A stretch of DNA of 64,000 bases from an uncultured Flavobacteriaceae bacterium (GCA_947486785.1 CANKUU010000005.1:62001-126000); one strand, 5' to 3'; shown: positions 44,266-54,592, counted from the first letter of the stretch. A program made the numbers and translations. The notes: generated by a model from the sequence alone, not told the origin.

Positions 44266-45600
44266 ATGAAACAAGTCTTTAAAGATATATTTATTGAAAA
44301 ACGATTTTTTATCGTTTTAAGTGCTCTTATCATAGGCTTTGTAGCATCTTATTTCTTCCCTAATATTTTTGGGGTTTTAAAGCTTCTTTTCTTTCTTTTT
44401 TTTATTCTAGTTATCGTTGATCTTATTTTAATGTTCGCCTCAAAAGGAGTTATTTCTGGAAAACGTATTTTACCGAATAAATTTTCTAACGGCGACCAAA
44501 ATTCTATCACAATTTGGTTTAGAAATTCTTATCTATTCTCCACAAATATTAAAATTTTAGATGAAATTCCGATTCAATTTCAAAAACGCAATTTTGAACT
44601 TAATACAACCCTTTTAAAAGGAGAAGAAAAAACCTTTAGTTACGAGTTACGACCTGTTAAAAGAGGTATATATGCCTTTGGCAACCTAAATGTAATTGCT
44701 ACCTCGCCACTAAAACTACTGGCAAAGCGATACACTTTTAATAATGAACAAGAAGTACCCGTTTACCCTTCGTTTTTACAGCTTCAGAAATATGAATTAA
44801 TGGCATTTTCAAATCGTTTTATGGAATATGGCCTAAAAAAAATTCGCAAAATAGGTCATACTATAGAATTTGAGCAGATAAAAGAATACGTGCAAGGTGA
44901 TGATATTAGAAACATTAACTGGAAAGCAACGGCAAAAAAAAACTTGCTTATGGTTAACCAGTTTCAAGACGAAAAATCGCAGCCCATATATTCTATTATT
45001 GATAAAGGACGTGTTATGAAAATGCCTTTTTCTGGTCTTAGTTTAGTTGATTATGCTATAAACACAACCCTTGTAATTAGTGGTGTTGCCATAAAAAAAC
45101 AAGACAAAGCTGGTATATTAGCTTTTAGCAATAAAGTAGAAAACAGGGTAGTTGCAGAAAGACGAAGTGCCCAAATGAATCTTATTTTAGAAACGCTTTA
45201 CAACCTTCAAACCAACTTTGTGGAGAGCGATTTTAGTAGGTTATATATACATCTTAAAAGAAATTTAAATCACCGTAGCCTACTTCTACTTTATACAAAC
45301 TTTGAGAGCCTAGATGCATTGCATCGCCAAATACCCTATTTACAAGCGATTTCAAAACTACATTTATTAGTTGTTGTCTTTTTTGAAAACACAGAATTGA
45401 ACGAGTTCGCCAAACAAAAAGCCAAAAACACCCAAGAAATTTTTGAACAAACTATCGCAGAAAAATTTGTGTATGAAAAGAAGCTCATTGTAAATGAACT
45501 ACGTAAATATGGCATTCAAACCATTCTTAGCAAACCCGAAAATTTAACGGTAAATACGATTAACAAATATTTAGAAATTAAAGCAAGAGGGCTATTGTAA
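44266..45600 (+). CDS. DUF58 domain protein (MoxR partner)
   Basis: A 444-residue protein with two N-terminal helices (about 14-32 and 36-55), a beta domain (70-180) and a cytoplasmic VWA-like DUF58 region (about 190-440) marked by EYVQGDDIRNINWKATAK and YSIIDKGRVMKMPF. DUF58 is the standard partner of MoxR ATPases. Last gene of the locus; no clear terminator follows. In a few bacteria MoxR-DUF58 systems affect stress resistance or cell-wall features; the role here is unknown. Confidence 0.9.
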   Translation: MKQVFKDIFIEKRFFIVLSALIIGFVASYFFPNIFGVLKLLFFLFFILVIVDLILMFASKGVISGKRILPNKFSNGDQNSITIWFRNSYLFSTNIKILDEIPIQFQKRNFELNTTLLKGEEKTFSYELRPVKRGIYAFGNLNVIATSPLKLLAKRYTFNNEQEVPVYPSFLQLQKYELMAFSNRFMEYGLKKIRKIGHTIEFEQIKEYVQGDDIRNINWKATAKKNLLMVNQFQDEKSQPIYSIIDKGRVMKMPFSGLSLVDYAINTTLVISGVAIKKQDKAGILAFSNKVENRVVAERRSAQMNLILETLYNLQTNFVESDFSRLYIHLKRNLNHRSLLLLYTNFESLDALHRQIPYLQAISKLHLLVVVFFENTELNEFAKQKAKNTQEIFEQTIAEKFVYEKKLIVNELRKYGIQTILSKPENLTVNTINKYLEIKARGLL

Positions 45601-46202
45601 TCCAAATTGCCTCTGCTAAGGTTAAAATATAAATGCCCAAAAGAAAGAACACAAATGAAAATGCAGTTCTGCTATCTTAATAACTAATTTTGGTTTTTGA
45701 CGAGGTGACGGGGCTGTAAAGAATTTGGTTTTATCTTTAACCCTATAAAAATAGGTGAAAAGAGTAATTTTTAGGTTAGCTACTAAAATCGCAATACAAA
45801 AATCAATACTACTTTTATTGGCTGTTGGCCTTTAAAACAGCTCTAAAAGTTAATCTTCCATGGTTTTACAGTCAAATACTTTTAAAAAAAGAATTGCTTT
45901 TTTTAAAAACAAAAAATAAAAGAAACAATGCGTATCATACTAAAGTTTAGATAGTAACGTGCCTTGATAAAAGTAATAACCTGTCCGTTTTTAGAGTTAC
46001 CTGGTGTTTATAACTGAACAGATACTAACATAGTCTGCTTATTTGTCTAAAAAATAAGAGTATATTGAGGTTGTTACATGATATCAAAAAAGCAATCTAC
46101 ACCTATGTTTCGAATGAATTGGGTAAGTTTTAATTAAATTTGATTCTTAAATCGAATAATAGATTGCAAATTAAAATGTACTAACTTAAAAAGCAATATT
46201 AC
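45601..46202. other. 602-base gene-free region between the DUF58 gene and fabV
   Basis: No open frame with a plausible start above about 20 codons was seen on either strand, and no tRNA-like fold, terminator or clear TAnnTTTG promoter. A short segment near 45975-46000 resembles one in the gap before cmk. It might hold gene remains, but no protein could be recognised. Confidence 0.5.
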
Positions 46203-47393
46203 ATGATCATAGAACCAAAAACACGTGGATTTATTTGTATTACTTCGCACCCTAAAGGATGTGAACAAAATATTGTAAATCAAATTAATTACGTAAAATC
46301 AAAAGGACTTGTAGAAAATACCAAAAAGGCACTCATTATTGGCGCATCTACTGGTTTTGGAATAGCTTCAAGAATCACATGCGCATTTGGTTCAAAAGCG
46401 GATACCATTGGCGTATTTTTTGAAAAACCACCTTCTAAGGGCAGAACTGCATCATCAGGATGGTATAATTCTGCAGCTTTTGAAAAAGAGGCTAAAAAAG
46501 AGGGTCTTTATGCAAAGAGCATTAACGGTGATGCCTTTTCAAATGAAATAAAAGAAAAAACTATGGCCCTAATAAAAGCTGATTTAGGCCAAATTGATTT
46601 GCTAATTTATAGTCTGGCTTCTCCTGTTAGAACACATCCTAAAACAGGTGTACGCTATAAATCAACTCTTAAACCTATTGGAAGTACGTATACCAATAAA
46701 ACAGTTGATTTTCATACGGGTGAGGTAAAAGAAATTACTATTGAACCCTCTAGCGGTGATGATATTGACAATACTATAGCCGTAATGGGCGGCGAAGATT
46801 GGCAAATGTGGATAGATGCATTACAAGAAAACAACCTGCTTTCTACTAATTTTAAAACTGTTGCTTATTCTTACATTGGCCCCAAACTAACAGAAGCTGT
46901 TTATAGAAAAGGAACTATTGGGCGTGCAAAAGACCACTTAGAAAATACTGCCTTTACGATTACCGATTCGCTAAAAAACATCAATGGTAAAGCTTATGTT
47001 TCCGTAAATAAAGCATTAGTAACACAATCAAGTTCGGCGATACCAGTAATACCTTTATATATTTCTTTGTTATATAAAGTAATGAAAGAAAAAAACCTGC
47101 ACGAAGGTTGTATTGAACAAATCTATCGTTTGTTTAACGAGCGTTTATTTGCTACCCAAGTACCAACAGATGATCATAATAGAATTCGAATTGATGATTG
47201 GGAAATGCGTGAAGATGTACAAGAAGAAGTGACCAAATTATGGAAAAAAGCTACTACAGAAAATCTTTCTGCTATTGGAGATTTGCAAGGCTATAAAAAT
47301 GATTTTTTTAATTTATTTGGATTTAATTTCGATGAGATTAATTACGATGTCGATACAGATGAAATGGTTTTAATTCCAAGTATAGATTCTTAA
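46203..47393 (+). CDS. fabV: Trans-2-enoyl-ACP/CoA reductase FabV
   Basis: A 396-residue NADH-dependent reductase that completes each fatty-acid elongation cycle. It starts MIIEPKTRGFICITSHPKGC; the NAD site is GASTGFGIASRI (about 49-60); active-site Tyr and Lys are in AYSYIGPKLTEAVY (about Y235 and K244). Length and motifs are those of FabV, which is not sensitive to triclosan, unlike FabI. No other fatty-acid gene is adjacent. A bidirectional terminator follows. Confidence 0.96.
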   Translation: MIIEPKTRGFICITSHPKGCEQNIVNQINYVKSKGLVENTKKALIIGASTGFGIASRITCAFGSKADTIGVFFEKPPSKGRTASSGWYNSAAFEKEAKKEGLYAKSINGDAFSNEIKEKTMALIKADLGQIDLLIYSLASPVRTHPKTGVRYKSTLKPIGSTYTNKTVDFHTGEVKEITIEPSSGDDIDNTIAVMGGEDWQMWIDALQENNLLSTNFKTVAYSYIGPKLTEAVYRKGTIGRAKDHLENTAFTITDSLKNINGKAYVSVNKALVTQSSSAIPVIPLYISLLYKVMKEKNLHEGCIEQIYRLFNERLFATQVPTDDHNRIRIDDWEMREDVQEEVTKLWKKATTENLSAIGDLQGYKNDFFNLFGFNFDEINYDVDTDEMVLIPSIDS

Positions 47394-47426
47394 GCGTTTA
47401 GGTATAAAAACGTTTAAAAAAACAAA

Positions 47427-47467
47427 AAAAGCAGTTTAAGACATTTCTTAAACTGCTTTTAGTTTTT
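47427..47467. terminator. Bidirectional terminator after fabV
   Basis: AAAAGCAGTTTAAG and CTTAAACTGCTTTT form a 14-bp perfect stem with a six-base loop; T-rich on the plus side and A-rich before it, so it can serve fabV and, on the minus strand, the DUF1080 gene. Confidence 0.88.
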
Positions 47468-47532
47468 AATACTAGTATGTTAAATTGTAAAAGACTAGAT
47501 ACCTTTACTACGTTAGATTCACATTTAAGGTA

Positions 47533-48459
47533 TTATTTTGGTACTGAAATAGTGATATTTCTTAATTCAATAGGGCCATGATCACCTTGTATAAGAATTG
47601 GACCCGGAGCAGCTTCATTATTATCTAAAGCACCTCCTGTCATACCAGCTATGTTTTGATCTTTAACTATGGTTTTACCATTAGCTACAATAGTAACGCG
47701 ACGACCTATTAACGTTATGTCATATTCTTGCCACTCCCCTGCCTGCTTTGCTACCATCTCATTTGGAGTTATTAAACCATACACACCTCCAAAAAGAATG
47801 TTCGAAGGCTCTAAACCTGCATTATCTGCAACCTGTACCTCGTAACGTCCGCGCAAATAAATACCACTATTACTATCTTTTGGATATTTAAATTCTACAT
47901 GCAGCTTAAAATCTTTAAAGGTCTCGTTTGTTCTTAAGTTGGCTCCGGGTTTGGGGCTTTTTAAAATTCCATTTTCTACCAACCACTGATTCTCACCAAG
48001 TGCTGTCCATCCCTCCAAATTTTCACCATTAAATAGTGCCTTGGGCTTAGTCCATTTCAAATTTTCATTGTAGGCCAATTTTGGCGTGCGCGAAGCTACC
48101 CAATTATATATTTCACCATCGGTATAAATTAGCACACCTTTAAGACCTTCTCCTGCAGGCTCTCCTATGATTTGCATATCAAATCCCTCAGGCTCCCATT
48201 GCGCAGGTATAGAAAAACTGAACTTCGCTCCGCTTAATAAAATTTCCGATACAGGTCGAGCGCTACCAAATTTATAACAGAAACGACCAATTAGAGCACT
48301 ATTTCCTGAATGCTTGATCTCTAACCATGATGGTACTTCTTTTCCATCTTCTGTAATTGTTAAATTCCATGTACCTTCCAAACTTTTAGTATCTTGAGCT
48401 GAACAAAAAAGAAGGGTTAGTAAAAAAGCGATTGTGGTTAAAAAAATTTTTGAATTCAT
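47533..48459 (-). CDS. Secreted DUF1080 (3-keto-disaccharide hydrolase-type) protein
   Basis: A 308-residue protein with a signal peptide (ending LFCSAQ). Residues 25-130 form a small beta domain (GTWNLTITEDGKEVPSWLEI); residues 135-307 form the DUF1080 jelly-roll: LFNGENLEGWTALG, NGILKSPKPGANL, HVEFKYPKDSNSGIYLRG, GEWQEYDITLIG and PILIQGDHGPIELRNI. This family includes 3-keto-glycoside hydrolases and carbohydrate-binding modules. Substrate unknown; probably periplasmic or surface sugar breakdown. It stands alone. Confidence 0.88.
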   Translation of the reverse strand: MNSKIFLTTIAFLLTLLFCSAQDTKSLEGTWNLTITEDGKEVPSWLEIKHSGNSALIGRFCYKFGSARPVSEILLSGAKFSFSIPAQWEPEGFDMQIIGEPAGEGLKGVLIYTDGEIYNWVASRTPKLAYNENLKWTKPKALFNGENLEGWTALGENQWLVENGILKSPKPGANLRTNETFKDFKLHVEFKYPKDSNSGIYLRGRYEVQVADNAGLEPSNILFGGVYGLITPNEMVAKQAGEWQEYDITLIGRRVTIVANGKTIVKDQNIAGMTGGALDNNEAAPGPILIQGDHGPIELRNITISVPK

Positions 48460-48603
48460 AAGTTTCTAATTAAAATATTATTTGAGACGTAAATATAGCG
48501 AACTCATTCAATCAAAAAAACTACATTTAAACGGATTTTTTAATAACAACCAAGTCACATTTTTCTATTTTTTTAACTATCACTTTCAAAACATTTATAG
48601 CAC

Positions 48604-49041
48604 ATGAACAAAGCAATAGGTTTATTTCAAAAGTTTATCGGTAAAGATTCTTCTAAATCTATTTCTCCACTAATGCGTTGGCTTAACCCTACACTACTTA
48701 GTGCTTCTGAAGGTGAATTAGAATTTTCATATCTCATTAGAGAAGAAATGACCAACCCTATGGGTATTCTTCATGGCGGCACTACCGCTGCAATTATTGA
48801 TGATGCTATTGGAGCTGCAGTTTATTCTTTAGGTAAGCCTAACATGTATACTACCGTAAATTTGGCTGTTGACTATTTTGCCTCGGCAAAAGCTGGAGAC
48901 ACTATAGTTGCGCAAACTTTTATTACAAAAAATGGAAATCAAATCGTAAATTCTTGCTGTGAAATTTGGAACGCAGACAAAACACGTATGATTGCTAAAG
49001 GGCATTCGAACCTAATAAAAATTAATACTGAAAGAAAATAA
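48604..49041 (+). CDS. PaaI-type hotdog thioesterase
   Basis: A 145-residue hotdog-fold acyl-CoA thioesterase. The signature lies at MGILHGGTTAAIIDDAIGAA (about 52-71) with the family Asn/Gly/His region, then YTTVNLAVDYFASAKAGD. It splits acyl-CoA thioesters in the cytoplasm; the acyl group is unknown, though phenylacetyl-CoA type is common for PaaI. It stands alone between the divergent DUF1080 gene and the M28 peptidase gene. Confidence 0.9.
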   Translation: MNKAIGLFQKFIGKDSSKSISPLMRWLNPTLLSASEGELEFSYLIREEMTNPMGILHGGTTAAIIDDAIGAAVYSLGKPNMYTTVNLAVDYFASAKAGDTIVAQTFITKNGNQIVNSCCEIWNADKTRMIAKGHSNLIKINTERK

Positions 49042-49229
49042 GACCTGCCTATCGCTCTTAAACCAAACAAAAATATACCCTTCACAGACTAGGGCGTCAA
49101 TAAAATTATGTTTTAAAGGGTACGAGTGTATTCAACTTTTAGAATACTATTAAATCAGTATAATTTAAACGCTTCCTTTTTTTCTGAAAATGAAAAAAAT
49201 GAATAACTTGAGGCTAAAATACATCTAAA

Positions 49230-51422
49230 ATGAGACCAAAAATAATCACATTTCTGCTTTGTGTTTTTGTTACCTTTATAAACGCCCAAGAGTCTATAAT
49301 TGGTTTTACAACAAAAAACGCAAAAGAACAACAAAACTTAGAAGCTACTTTTGAATCTAAATTAACTAGTAGCAATCTAGACAAATGGATGCAACTTATG
49401 GCTGCCGAACCGCATTGGGTTGGAACCAAATACGGTGAAAAGAACGCAAAATGGATTGAAAAACAATTTAAATCTTGGGGTTATAATACCAAGATTGAAA
49501 CCTATCACGTGCTTTTTCCTTACCCAAAAGTGAGACTATTAGAACTCAAAAGTCCTACCTCATACAAAGCCAAATTAACAGCTGTACCTGTTGAAGGCGA
49601 TCGGTTTACCGCGCAAGGAGATGCCTTACTGCCAAGTTATAACGCTTTTTCTACAGATGGCGATGTAGAAGCAGAATTAGTTTTTGTTAACTACGGTATT
49701 CCAAAAGATTATGAAGAATTAGAGAAACTTGGAATTGATGTTACAGGTAAAATAGTTATTGCCAAGTATCAAGGTTCTTGGCGTGGCATTAAGCCTAAAT
49801 TAGCAGCAGAAAAAGGAGCCATTGGTTGTATTATTTACTCTGACCCTCAGGATGACGGTTATGGTCGTGGCGATGTATACCCAAAAGGTGCTTATAAGAA
49901 TAAAACAGGAGTGCAACGTGGATCTGTAATGGATATGCCGACATACCCTGGTGATGTACTTACCCCCGGTTATGGGGCTACTAAAGATGCCAAACGTATA
50001 GCTCGTAAAGACGCTCCTACGATAACAAAAATTCCTGTTTTACCCATTTCCTATGAAGATGCAAAACCCTTATTGGCGGCTTTAGAAGGTATTGTAGCAC
50101 CTCAATCATGGAGGGGTGGCTTACCAATAACTTATCATATAGGACCTGGACCAGCAAAAGTGCGTTTAAAATTAGAATTTGACTGGCAACTAAAACCTGC
50201 CCATAATGTAATTGCTACCCTAAAAGGAAGTGAGTTTCCTGATCAATGGGTAATGCGCGGCAACCATCATGATGCTTGGGTTCATGGTGCTAACGACCCC
50301 ATAAGTGGTTTAGTTGCCTTAATGGAAGAAGCTCGTGCCGTAGGTGAATTAGCAAAAAATGGTAACAAGCCTAAACGTACTATAGTTTACTGTGCTTGGG
50401 ATGCTGAGGAACCTGGACTAATTGGTTCTACAGAATGGGTGGAAGATCATAAAACAGAATTACAACAAAAAGTAGTGGCCTATATAAACACTGATGGTAA
50501 TGGTAGAGGCTTTTTAGGGGCTGGAGGATCGCATAGTCTACAAGCAATGGTTAGCGAAGTAGCAGAAGTAGTTACCGATCCACAAAGAGGAGTTTCTGTA
50601 AAAGAAAGAAAAAGTGCGGTTGATATAATGAATGGAGGCAACGGTAATTTTTCTTTATATGCCTTAGGTTCAGGATCTGATTACACCCCTTTTATTCAGC
50701 ATGCAGGTATAGCAGCTCTTAATTTAGGTTTTAGTGGTGAAAACGGTGGGGGTGAATATCATACCATTTATGATACTTATCCACATTACAAAAAATTTAA
50801 AGACCCTAAGTTTGCATATGGCGTTGCATTAGCGAATACTGCAGGTAGAATTACCCTTCGATTAGCAAATGCTGATGTTTTGCCATTTGAATTTAGACAA
50901 TGGTATAATACGGTATCTAGTTATTTAGATGAAATTATGATAACCTGCAAAACAATGCGAAAATCTGTAGAAAAACATAATATGATGGTTAGCAAAAATA
51001 TATTTGAACTAGCTGCCGACCCTGAAAAGCCATTTTTAAAACCAAAAAAGAAAGAAGCAGTTCCATATCTCGATTTTTCTCCTTTGCAAAACGAACTTGC
51101 ATTAATAAAAATTACCGCTGATAAAATCGCAAATATTGATATTTCTAAACTTTCAAAACAAGAACAAAACAAGATCAACAAAAAACTAATGATGGCTGAA
51201 CATCTTTTAACCACAGATTCGGGCTTGCCCAGACGATCTTGGTACAAACACCAAATTTATGCCCCTGGTTTTTATACAGGCTACGGGGTAAAAACCTTGC
51301 CAGGTGTTCGAGAAGCAGTAGAGCAAAAAAATTGGAAAGAAGCACAAGAGCAGATCAAAAAACTTGCAATAACGCTTAAAAATTACAATAAACACCTTTC
51401 ACAAATGGTACCGATGCAATAG
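49230..51422 (+). CDS. Transferrin-receptor-like M28 peptidase (glutamate carboxypeptidase II type)
   Basis: A 730-residue zinc peptidase with a signal peptide (ending FINAQ). Order: N-terminal part, PA domain (about 115-310), peptidase domain with ligands H346 (NHHDAW), D356 (GANDPISG), E393/E394 (WDAEEPGLIGS), D422 (NTDGNG) and H511 (GEYHTIYD), and a C-terminal transferrin-receptor-like dimerisation domain (about 590-725, RSWYKHQIYAPGFYTGYG). It removes C-terminal or N-acylated Glu-like residues in related enzymes. Probably periplasmic or surface, for peptide use. Confidence 0.94.
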   Translation: MRPKIITFLLCVFVTFINAQESIIGFTTKNAKEQQNLEATFESKLTSSNLDKWMQLMAAEPHWVGTKYGEKNAKWIEKQFKSWGYNTKIETYHVLFPYPKVRLLELKSPTSYKAKLTAVPVEGDRFTAQGDALLPSYNAFSTDGDVEAELVFVNYGIPKDYEELEKLGIDVTGKIVIAKYQGSWRGIKPKLAAEKGAIGCIIYSDPQDDGYGRGDVYPKGAYKNKTGVQRGSVMDMPTYPGDVLTPGYGATKDAKRIARKDAPTITKIPVLPISYEDAKPLLAALEGIVAPQSWRGGLPITYHIGPGPAKVRLKLEFDWQLKPAHNVIATLKGSEFPDQWVMRGNHHDAWVHGANDPISGLVALMEEARAVGELAKNGNKPKRTIVYCAWDAEEPGLIGSTEWVEDHKTELQQKVVAYINTDGNGRGFLGAGGSHSLQAMVSEVAEVVTDPQRGVSVKERKSAVDIMNGGNGNFSLYALGSGSDYTPFIQHAGIAALNLGFSGENGGGEYHTIYDTYPHYKKFKDPKFAYGVALANTAGRITLRLANADVLPFEFRQWYNTVSSYLDEIMITCKTMRKSVEKHNMMVSKNIFELAADPEKPFLKPKKKEAVPYLDFSPLQNELALIKITADKIANIDISKLSKQEQNKINKKLMMAEHLLTTDSGLPRRSWYKHQIYAPGFYTGYGVKTLPGVREAVEQKNWKEAQEQIKKLAITLKNYNKHLSQMVPMQ

Positions 51423-51980
51423 AACAAACCCAAGCTAAGGTCGTTTAAGACGAATAAAAAAAAGTAAACTTCGATGTTTTTTTTGATTATCAGGTAGTAT
51501 GATAGTTTTGTAAACCAATCGAAAGTAGTAGCATCATTTCTGTGGTAAAAAGTGGCGCTACATCTGCAAAACTAGTTCGTTTTTCCTCTGATTAGCGAGG
51601 CGCAGATAAAATTGAAGGTATGTATAACATCATGGGTAACATCTTGCAGAAAAAGACATAGGCGCATAATTCGATGGTATTGATTTAATTATTATAACAT
51701 ATAATTTTTTGTCATTTTTTAATTAATTAAGGGATGTTTAATAACGATGCATGCTATTAATAACTACCATATTTTAAAGGTACAAATGGTATTTAATTTA
51801 AAAAGGTATGTCTATCTTAAGTAAAACTAACTTTAAAGTTGAATATATATTAGACTGATTTTAAAGCCTTAATCTATATTTAAAAATGCTTTTCTATATC
51901 GTTCTTTTAATTTTGAAATAATACGCTTGGCTACTTGTAAAGGATATCAGAAAAAAATTAAATAAATCTGTAGCATAAAT
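51423..51980. other. 558-base gene-poor region, possible gene relic
   Basis: No intact open frame. A 31-codon stop-to-stop stretch at 51506-51601 reads like coding sequence (its middle is SIISVVKSGATSAKLVR), and a second stretch in a shifted frame (about 51601-51664) contains EGMYNIMGNILQKKT. This could be a decayed gene but no family was recognised. The remainder is AT-rich and shows no promoter or terminator of note. Confidence 0.35.
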
Positions 51981-52922
51981 TTATAGTTTTGAAACTTCTG
52001 ATTGGGCTTGTCTAAATTCGAGTACTATATCGGCTATAATTTGTGCTGCAGGCTTTATTTCGTGAATTAATGAGGCTACCTGACCAATTTCTAATTCTCC
52101 CTCATCCATATCTCCTTCAAACATTCCAAGTTTTGCTCTTCCTCTACCTAAAAGGCTCTTCAAGTCTTCAACTGAAGCATTTCTGTTATAGGCATCTTGA
52201 AGGGTTGCGTAAAACTTATTTTTTATCAAACGAACCGGAGCCAGTTCTTTTAAAGTTAGTTGCGTATCTCCTTCATTGGTAGCTACTACTTTATGCTTAA
52301 AACGATCATGGGAAGAGGCTTCAACACTTGCAACAAATCGACTACCCAATTGCACCCCATCAGCACCCAATACCATAGTGGCTAGCATAGCTCTGCCAGT
52401 AGCAATACCGCCGGCTGCAATTATAGGTATACTAATATTATTTTTTACGGCGGGTATTAGTGTTAAGGTTGTGGTTTCATCTCGCCCATTATGTCCTCCT
52501 GCCTCAAAACCTTCGGCTACAATTGCATCAACACCAGCATTTTCAGCCTTTATCGCAAATTTTACACTACTTACAACATGCACAACGGTTATGCCCTTCC
52601 GCTTTAAAAAAGAGGTCCATGTCTTAGGGTTTCCTGCAGATGTAAACACAATTTTCACCCCCATTTCAACAATAATATGTATCAATTCCTCTAAATTTGG
52701 ATAAAGCATCGGAATATTTACTGCAAAGGGTTTTTGTGTTGCTAGTTGGCATTTTTTAATATGCGTTCTTAGCACTTCAGGATACATACTTCCTGCCCCT
52801 ATAATGCCTAAGCCGCCAGCGTTAGAGACTGCTGATGCTAATCGCCAGCCACTAACCCAAATCATTCCGCCTTGAATTATAGGATACTTTATATGGAATA
52901 ATGTCGTGATTCTATTTTGCAT
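51981..52922 (-). CDS. Nitronate monooxygenase family FMN enzyme
   Basis: A 313-residue TIM-barrel flavoprotein of the nitronate monooxygenase / 2-nitropropane dioxygenase group. FMN-binding glycine motifs: GGLGIIGAGSMYP near the start, VVAEGFEAGGHNGRD-like stretch (about 133-147, with the catalytic His region), PIIAAGGIATGRAML and GADGVQLGSRFVASVEA. It turns nitronates into carbonyls in the family model, but many members have other substrates (enoyl reductase FabK is related). It follows mnmA by eight bases, so is probably made from the same mRNA. Confidence 0.9.
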   Translation of the reverse strand: MQNRITTLFHIKYPIIQGGMIWVSGWRLASAVSNAGGLGIIGAGSMYPEVLRTHIKKCQLATQKPFAVNIPMLYPNLEELIHIIVEMGVKIVFTSAGNPKTWTSFLKRKGITVVHVVSSVKFAIKAENAGVDAIVAEGFEAGGHNGRDETTTLTLIPAVKNNISIPIIAAGGIATGRAMLATMVLGADGVQLGSRFVASVEASSHDRFKHKVVATNEGDTQLTLKELAPVRLIKNKFYATLQDAYNRNASVEDLKSLLGRGRAKLGMFEGDMDEGELEIGQVASLIHEIKPAAQIIADIVLEFRQAQSEVSKL

Positions 52923-52930
52923 GTCAATTG

Positions 52931-54121
52931 TTATGAGATTACCCCAGATCCAATAAGTTCTTCTTCTTGATACCAGGCTACAAATTGACCCTCGGTTATT
53001 GCAGATTGTTTATGTTCAAAATCTACATACATTCCGTTTGGCACTTTATATAGAGTTGCATTCTCTAAATTTTGGCGATACCGTATTCTAGCCCTAACCT
53101 TCATAGTTTCATTAGCTTTTAAAGCTAAATCTAAACGTACCCAATGTATTTCTTCATTAGATACAAACAAAGTTCGGCGATACAAGCCCGGATGATTTTT
53201 ACCTTGACCTGTATAAATTACGTTCGTTAAAACATCTGTTTCAATTACAAATAATGGCGCTTTGGTACCCCCAACATTTAAACCTTTTCGTTGACCTTTT
53301 GTGAAATAATGTGCGCCTTGGTGCTCTCCGACTATTTTTCCGTCTTCAATTTGATAAACTGGCTTCTCGGCATTATACCTTAATTCGGCCTCTATAGAGT
53401 CAAATTTTTCTGGAGTTCTATTGAGCTGCGATGCTTCCGCTGGCACTTCAACAATTACACCTTTTTTAGGTTTTAATTTTTGCTGTAAAAATTCTGGCAA
53501 CCGAACTTTACCTATAAAACAAAGTCCTTGAGAATCTTTTTTATCAGCTGTAATCAATTCATTATTTGCCGCAATTTGCCTTACTTCTGGTTTTTCTAAA
53601 TCTCCAATAGGAAAGAGTATTTTTGAAAGCTGTTGTTGCGATAATTGACACAAAAAATAGGATTGATCTTTGTTAGGATCTACGCCTGATAGTAGCTGAT
53701 AGGTTTCGGTGCCATCAACATTAGTTAAAACTCCTTTTCTGCAATAATGCCCAGTTGCAACATAGTCTGCTCCTAGTTGCAATGCAATTTTTAAGAACAC
53801 ATCAAACTTAATCTCTCGGTTACAAAGCACATCTGGGTTAGGAGTTCGACCCATTTCATATTCTCTAAACATATAATCGACAATACGTTCTTTATATGCT
53901 ACACTTAAATCGACAGTTTGAAAGGGTATCCCTAATTTTTCCGCAACAATTAAGGCATCGTTACTATCTTCAAGCCAAGGACATTCCTCAGAAATAGTGA
54001 CTGAATCATCATGCCAATTCTTCATAAATAGACCTATTACCTCGTAGCCTTGCTTTTTTAGCAAATAAGCTGCTACGCTCGAATCAACACCACCAGAAAG
54101 ACCTACAACAACTTTTTTCAT
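52931..54121 (-). CDS. mnmA: tRNA-specific 2-thiouridylase MnmA
   Basis: A 396-residue enzyme that places sulfur on U34 of Lys, Glu and Gln tRNAs. PP-loop [13 protein letters not shown] at the N-terminus; catalytic cysteines in [13 protein letters not shown] (near 97) and [10 protein letters not shown] (near 199). The C-terminal tRNA-binding domain is complete. A predicted -7 box lies 21 bases upstream. Followed closely by the nitronate monooxygenase gene. Confidence 0.96.
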   Translation of the reverse strand: MKKVVVGLSGGVDSSVAAYLLKKQGYEVIGLFMKNWHDDSVTISEECPWLEDSNDALIVAEKLGIPFQTVDLSVAYKERIVDYMFREYEMGRTPNPDVLCNREIKFDVFLKIALQLGADYVATGHYCRKGVLTNVDGTETYQLLSGVDPNKDQSYFLCQLSQQQLSKILFPIGDLEKPEVRQIAANNELITADKKDSQGLCFIGKVRLPEFLQQKLKPKKGVIVEVPAEASQLNRTPEKFDSIEAELRYNAEKPVYQIEDGKIVGEHQGAHYFTKGQRKGLNVGGTKAPLFVIETDVLTNVIYTGQGKNHPGLYRRTLFVSNEEIHWVRLDLALKANETMKVRARIRYRQNLENATLYKVPNGMYVDFEHKQSAITEGQFVAWYQEEELIGSGVIS

Positions 54122-54141
54122 TTTATTCTAAAATTGTAATA

Positions 54142-54149
54142 CAAAAGTA
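54142..54149 (-). promoter_or_regulatory. Predicted -7 box for mnmA
   Basis: The minus strand reads TACTTTTG, a full TAnnTTTG match, 21 bases before the mnmA ATG. No clear TTG box precedes it at 17-23 bases. Confidence 0.38.
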
Positions 54150-54502
54150 CAAAATATAGTACGCTTAGAAAGAGGTATAAAGGCACATCGGTATTTAGAT
54201 AAACGAACACTTTTTTAAGCTCTTAGCATTTTAACTAAAAAAAACGTTACGTTGTACTATAATTTGGCATTCAAAATCTTTTAAAACTATTGCTAATCAG
54301 AAATGTCACAATTTTATCACGTTTAAAAACATCGTTAATCAATCGTTTGCAACTCTATTATAAAACTCTTAAAATTTCAAACAACAATAGTTGATATGTT
54401 AGCATACAAAAAAGAGGACTTGACAACTCTATTTTTATTTAAGTGCACTTATGATGCATCTTTATAACTCCAAATCTTACCAACATAATCTACTTAATGG
54501 CA
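54150..54502. other. Gene-free stretch between yidC and mnmA
   Basis: AT-rich; no plausible gene or repeat was seen. The only longer open frame (54451-54585) runs through the terminator hairpin and is not protein-like. Confidence 0.55.
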
Positions 54503-54530
54503 AAAGCCCCAACAGAAATGTTGGGGCTTT
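54503..54530. terminator. Terminator hairpin after yidC
   Basis: AAAGCCCCAAC and GTTGGGGCTTT form an 11-bp perfect stem with a six-base loop. It lies about 63 bases past the yidC stop on the minus strand; the T-tract is short on both sides (TTTTG on minus), so efficiency is uncertain. Confidence 0.75.
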
Positions 54531-54592
54531 AATATTTAATATATTGCGTATTAATAAAAAGGGGCTACTAGCTATTGTAGCATAGTATAAAT

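Noticed and set aside
52276..52704. 142-codon open frame on the plus strand
   Set aside because: It lies wholly inside the nitronate monooxygenase gene on the other strand and is not protein-like; an antisense shadow.
54451..54585. 44-codon open frame starting ATGATG on the plus strand
   Set aside because: It runs straight through the terminator hairpin after yidC and is not protein-like.
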